The notes beneath the pieces are model-generated. The model saw only the letters and a program-made list of their open reading frames with translations. It did not search any database and was not told the DNA's origin. The position numbers and the translations under genes are program-made. A DNA stretch of 64,000 nucleotides from the NCBI RefSeq assembly GCF_039543665.1, contig NZ_BAABKE010000005.1:124001-188000 (forward strand). The letters are read 5' to 3'. Origin of the DNA: Wohlfahrtiimonas larvae. GTDB taxonomy: Bacteria; Pseudomonadota; Gammaproteobacteria; Cardiobacteriales; Wohlfahrtiimonadaceae. Below, piece after piece: positions 61,001 through 64,000 of this stretch (positions are counted from its first letter, which is position 1; each line of letters starts with the position of its first letter).

Positions 61001-61708
61001 ATGCGTAATCTCTCAAAGTTTTTAATTCTTTCAACACTCATGATGAATGTCTCAACAGCGCAATTAGCATTTGATCGAACACGTGTTATTTTGGATCGTA
61101 GTAGCCAAAATTCTGTGTCCATTGCTGTGGAAAATATTAGCCCTAAAATGCCTTTTTTAGCACAAACATGGATAGAAACTCAGCAAGGTGTAAAAGTATC
61201 AGAGCCATTGGTTGCACTACCAATGTTGCAGCGCATTAATCCTAAACAAGAAAAACAAATTAAGATTGGTTTAGTTGGCAGTGAACAAGTTCTACCTCAA
61301 GATAAAGAGAGTTTATTGAGTTTAAATATATTGGGTGTACCTCCAAAAGATAGCCAAGTAGCAGGCCAATTAAACATTATGATTAAATCAAACTTAAAAT
61401 TGTTTTATCGCCCTAAAGGGTTAAAAAAGTATAGCAATAACGCTTGGGTGCAAGAAATGAAGGTCAGTAAATCAGGGGGGACATATACACTCGAGAACCC
61501 AACACCCTATCATATTGTAATTTATGGTTTTAGAGCAGGAAAAGGTAGTAAGGCAATTGAAAAAGATGTGGTTTTAAAGCCATTTAGCAGTGAAAAAGTG
61601 ACAGTCAATTTAGGTAATACACCATCGATTCTTTATATGAAAGATAATGGTGGTGGGGCAGCCATTCATTATCGTTGTAATAGTAATTTATGTACGGTCG
61701 TGCAATAA
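61001..61708 (+). CDS. Periplasmic fimbrial chaperone 1
   Basis: Fimbrial chaperones fold pilins by donor-strand complementation. From ATG 61001 (GGAG upstream, inside the end of the usher gene) the 235-residue chain has a signal peptide ending near STAQ. It then has LAFDRTRVILDRSSQNSVSI, the conserved FLAQTWIE, FYRPKGLKK, and the domain-2 motif NPTPYHIVIYGF. It carries Cys only near the C-terminus (RCNSNLC). A second chaperone gene follows 23 bases later. Confidence 0.93.
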   Translation: MRNLSKFLILSTLMMNVSTAQLAFDRTRVILDRSSQNSVSIAVENISPKMPFLAQTWIETQQGVKVSEPLVALPMLQRINPKQEKQIKIGLVGSEQVLPQDKESLLSLNILGVPPKDSQVAGQLNIMIKSNLKLFYRPKGLKKYSNNAWVQEMKVSKSGGTYTLENPTPYHIVIYGFRAGKGSKAIEKDVVLKPFSSEKVTVNLGNTPSILYMKDNGGGAAIHYRCNSNLCTVVQ

Positions 61709-61731
61709 AATTTTAATACAACAGGAGAATA

Positions 61732-62466
61732 ATGATGTTCAGGTTTAGACGTTATTTTCAAGGGCTAATGTTAGGGCTATGTTGTGCCTCATTGATAACA
61801 TTTTCATGGGCGCAATTAACGTTTGATAGAACGCGAGTGATATTTGATCAATCACAAAATCAATCTTCTTCACTAGTAGTTGAAAATACAAATACAGAGC
61901 GCCCTTTTTTAGCGCATGCGTGGATTACGGATTTAGCAGGCAATAAGATCCAAGAACCATTAGTCGCATTACCTTTTTTACAAAGATTAGAAGCTCAGCA
62001 GGCGAAACAGATTAAAGTCAGTATGGTTGGTAATAAAAATCTATTGCCTCAAGATCGCGAAAGTTTGTTGTTGTTGCACATTTTAGGCGTTCCTTCTGGA
62101 ACATCGAGTGATTATAGTCAAGTCACTATTGTTATTTCGACAGATATGAAAATATTCTTTAGGCCAAAAGGATTAAAAAAATATTCGGGTACTCAAGATT
62201 GGGTTAAGAATTTAAAGGTTAAGCCATCAGGCGATACTTTAACCCTAGAAAATCCAACACAATATCATATTGTTATCTATGGGTATAATATGACAGGTGC
62301 TGATGATATGGTGCAAAAAGATATTATTGTCAAGCCATTGTCATCAGAAACTATGACGATCAAGGTAAAAGATAAGATATCAATATTTTATATCTTGGAT
62401 TCTGGGGAAGTTGAAAAGCTAACATTTCGTTGTAAGAAGAATACTTGCCAATTGGAGGAATCATGA
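61732..62466 (+). CDS. Periplasmic fimbrial chaperone 2
   Basis: A 244-residue paralogue of the previous chaperone with signal peptide (LMLGLCCASLITFSWA), LTFDRTRVIFDQSQNQSSSL, FLAHAWITD, FFRPKGLKKYSG and NPTQYHIVIYG. The same terminal Cys pair appears (RCKKNTCQ). The ATG or the ATG three bases on is the start, after AGGAG. Two chaperones in one operon suggest specialised partners, for example one for the major pilin and one for the tip protein, as an inference. The next ATG overlaps its stop. Confidence 0.93.
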   Translation: MMFRFRRYFQGLMLGLCCASLITFSWAQLTFDRTRVIFDQSQNQSSSLVVENTNTERPFLAHAWITDLAGNKIQEPLVALPFLQRLEAQQAKQIKVSMVGNKNLLPQDRESLLLLHILGVPSGTSSDYSQVTIVISTDMKIFFRPKGLKKYSGTQDWVKNLKVKPSGDTLTLENPTQYHIVIYGYNMTGADDMVQKDIIVKPLSSETMTIKVKDKISIFYILDSGEVEKLTFRCKKNTCQLEES

Positions 62467-63470
62467 TATTTAATTTTAAGAGAAAAATATCCATAGTATT
62501 ATTAGGCATTGCATTATTAGGCAATGTTACTTTAGCTGACTGTAGTTTCTCAGGAAACAGAACTTTTACTATTACTATGGATGTGGGGCTTTCTCCTAAT
62601 TCAGGCCCTAAAACTAGGGGGGATCTTAAATGCACATTTGATACTGTAATAACCCCACTCGTAAATCAACCAACAGACTGGAATAATTTCATTGTCGAGC
62701 TTAAGAGGAGTCAATATCCAGTGCATGGTAGTTTGAGGGATGACCAAGTAGTAGCAAAATTTCGCGCAACATTAAAAACAAAAGCTGATAGTCGAATTGT
62801 ATCAACATGGGACTTTGATATGGCCCAAAAAATTGTTACTAAAAATACACATTCATATACTTTAAAAAAAGATGTTGAATATTTTTTTGAGATAGAAAAT
62901 GTAGTCGGAATGGTTATAGTTTCTGGTGGCAAGGAACCTATCCCATTAGTTTCTAGATATCGACCAAGCTCAGCTTATCTAATTTTCCCAATGGCGCTAG
63001 CTAATTTTTACGTACAGGGGGATATAGCATACCAAAGACCGCCTACTAAACCAACATGCACCGCCAATGCATTTACAGTGGTAGCACCATCGCAAGTTGA
63101 TTTTAAACAAATGGATATCAATGCCCTTGAAAAAGATACAGAATTTGTGAAGTCTTTTGTTATAACAATTACTAGAAAAGCTAATCAGAATTGTAAAGAT
63201 ACAACAACACCTTCAATAACTTTTACAACATCTAATGCTCTCAGTGAGAAAACAGATGCAAAGATTCCTGAGAGAGGTTTGTTGTTCAGTATATATCGAG
63301 AAAAAACAAAGCGTCTAGTAGATTTTGGCAAAGCTTATGATTGGGATTCTCAATCTGGTTTAACTACAAGAGCTGAAACATATGAGGGGCGTATTAAGAA
63401 AGATCCATCTACAAAGGTAACGCCAGGGCCATTTGGTATTACTGTTAATTATTCTATAAGTTATAGGTAA
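62463..63470 (+). CDS. Fimbrial tip adhesin / two-domain minor subunit
   Basis: From ATG 62463, overlapping the chaperone stop (ATGA), the 335-residue protein has a signal peptide (ISIVLLGIALLGNVTLA). It has an N-terminal domain of about 170 residues with two Cys (ADCSFSGN and DLKCTFD), probably the binding domain. The C-terminal pilin-like domain from about residue 195 starts KPTCTANAF, has a second Cys in NQNCKD, and ends in TVNYSISYR. A two-domain layout at the end of the operon is typical of FimH-like adhesins. No ligand can be proposed. Confidence 0.82.
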   Translation: MIFNFKRKISIVLLGIALLGNVTLADCSFSGNRTFTITMDVGLSPNSGPKTRGDLKCTFDTVITPLVNQPTDWNNFIVELKRSQYPVHGSLRDDQVVAKFRATLKTKADSRIVSTWDFDMAQKIVTKNTHSYTLKKDVEYFFEIENVVGMVIVSGGKEPIPLVSRYRPSSAYLIFPMALANFYVQGDIAYQRPPTKPTCTANAFTVVAPSQVDFKQMDINALEKDTEFVKSFVITITRKANQNCKDTTTPSITFTTSNALSEKTDAKIPERGLLFSIYREKTKRLVDFGKAYDWDSQSGLTTRAETYEGRIKKDPSTKVTPGPFGITVNYSISYR

Positions 63471-63497
63471 TTTATATTTCATTTGTAGATGGTAAAA

Positions 63498-63527
63498 AGG
63501 GCTCATAAATATAGAGCCCTATTTTTA
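63498..63527 (+). terminator. Bidirectional terminator between the adhesin and aspA
   Basis: A perfect 7-bp stem, AGGGCTC with GAGCCCT, closes a 9-base loop and is followed by a T-run. It sits between two convergent genes and could serve both. Confidence 0.82.
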
Positions 63528-63540
63528 TTGATATTTTATC

Positions 63541-64000
63541 TTAAAACTTAGGCTTTACATGATGTGGATGCAACAAGTTCTCTTCAGATAACAGATCATC
63601 TAACTCAGCTTCTGTCATTAGGTTACGTTCTAACACAACTTCCTTGATGCTTTTACCTGTTTCAGCACAAATCTTGCCAACGATGTCACCTTCTGCATGA
63701 CCGATCACTGGCGTTAAGTACGTGATGATGCCAATTGAATTTAAAACGTGTTCACGGCAGCGATCAGCATTGACAGTGATGCCATCAATACAACGATCAC
63801 GCAAGTTATAACAGCTGTTATTTAATAATGTAATGGATTCATATAATGCTTGAACCAATGCAGGTTCCATCACATTTAATTGTAATTGGGCAGCATCTGC
63901 GGCCATAGAAACGGTAACATCATTGCCCATCACTTTAAAACAAACTTGGTTCACCACTTCAGGAATAACAGGGTTGACTTTTGCTGGCATAATTGAACTA
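63541..64000 (-). CDS. aspA: Aspartate ammonia-lyase (aspartase), C-terminal part
   Basis: The frame is open to the window edge on the minus strand, so the gene continues beyond 64000. Aspartase interconverts aspartate with fumarate and ammonia. The visible part starts at the superfamily signature SSIMPAKVNPVIPEV and continues with VNQVCFKVMGND, LQLNVMEP, NSIGIITYLTPVIGH and GKICAETGKSIKEVVLE. The VNQVCFKV text fits aspartase better than class II fumarase. Confidence 0.93.
   Translation of the reverse strand, partial: SSIMPAKVNPVIPEVVNQVCFKVMGNDVTVSMAADAAQLQLNVMEPALVQALYESITLLNNSCYNLRDRCIDGITVNADRCREHVLNSIGIITYLTPVIGHAEGDIVGKICAETGKSIKEVVLERNLMTEAELDDLLSEENLLHPHHVKPKF

Overview
The window looks like a chromosomal segment of an AT-rich gammaproteobacterium. 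I judged this by eye; GC content was not computed. Supporting markers are the Tol genes, the YciB/BolA/PpiC block, RNase E, HflD, SfsA, a chaperone-usher fimbrial cluster and the set of gene neighbours. A Cardiobacteriales-like lineage is a reasonable guess but is not proven by the sequence. Nearly everything is housekeeping. I see no insertion sequence, integrase, phage gene or CRISPR array.

Layout. 1-3.7 kb: a rightward run with the end of a ubiquinone hydroxylase, a hendecad coiled-coil protein, zapA, a HIT-like protein, yihY, a YcgN-type protein and moaC. 3.7-9.3 kb: a sigma70-type promoter followed by yceD-rpmF-plsX-fabH-fabD, then yciB, bolA and a periplasmic parvulin. 9.3-13.1 kb: sohB-lemA-priA. 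13.1-28.7 kb: mostly leftward, with an Slp-like lipoprotein, sdaA (rightward), a DUF3079 gene, coaX, birA, a 32-residue membrane protein, an aromatic/aspartate aminotransferase, an SLC13 permease, ppk1, rne, an LpoP-like TPR lipoprotein and PBP1b. 28.9-34.1 kb: corC, tRNA-Asn, ybgC-tolQ-tolR-tolA (no tolB-pal) and an orphan outer-membrane efflux channel. 34.1-42 kb: tRNA-Pro, infA, rph, sfsA, several single genes and a second tRNA-Asn in inverted orientation. 42-49.2 kb: an AbgT transporter, a DUF3108 protein and the arginine operon argCJBD. 49.2-51.9 kb: leftward adk and a GMP synthase that has lost most of its glutaminase domain.

52.0-57.4 kb is the most unusual block: six overlapping or nearly touching genes that read as a zinc-acquisition operon. 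In order they are a ZinT domain fused to a DUF2796/ZrgA domain, a LolD-type ATPase, an FtsX/MacB-type permease, a DUF3299 domain fused to an eight-helix ZIP-like transporter, a stand-alone DUF3299 protein, and a Zur regulator as the last gene. The parts resemble the Zrg zinc system known from Vibrio cholerae, but both fusions and the built-in Zur are distinctive. The promoter overlaps a partly palindromic element that may be the Zur operator.

57.4-63.5 kb: a very AT-rich leader and a chaperone-usher fimbrial operon (major pilin, usher, two chaperones, two-domain tip adhesin). The window closes with the C-terminal part of aspartase (aspA) on the minus strand.
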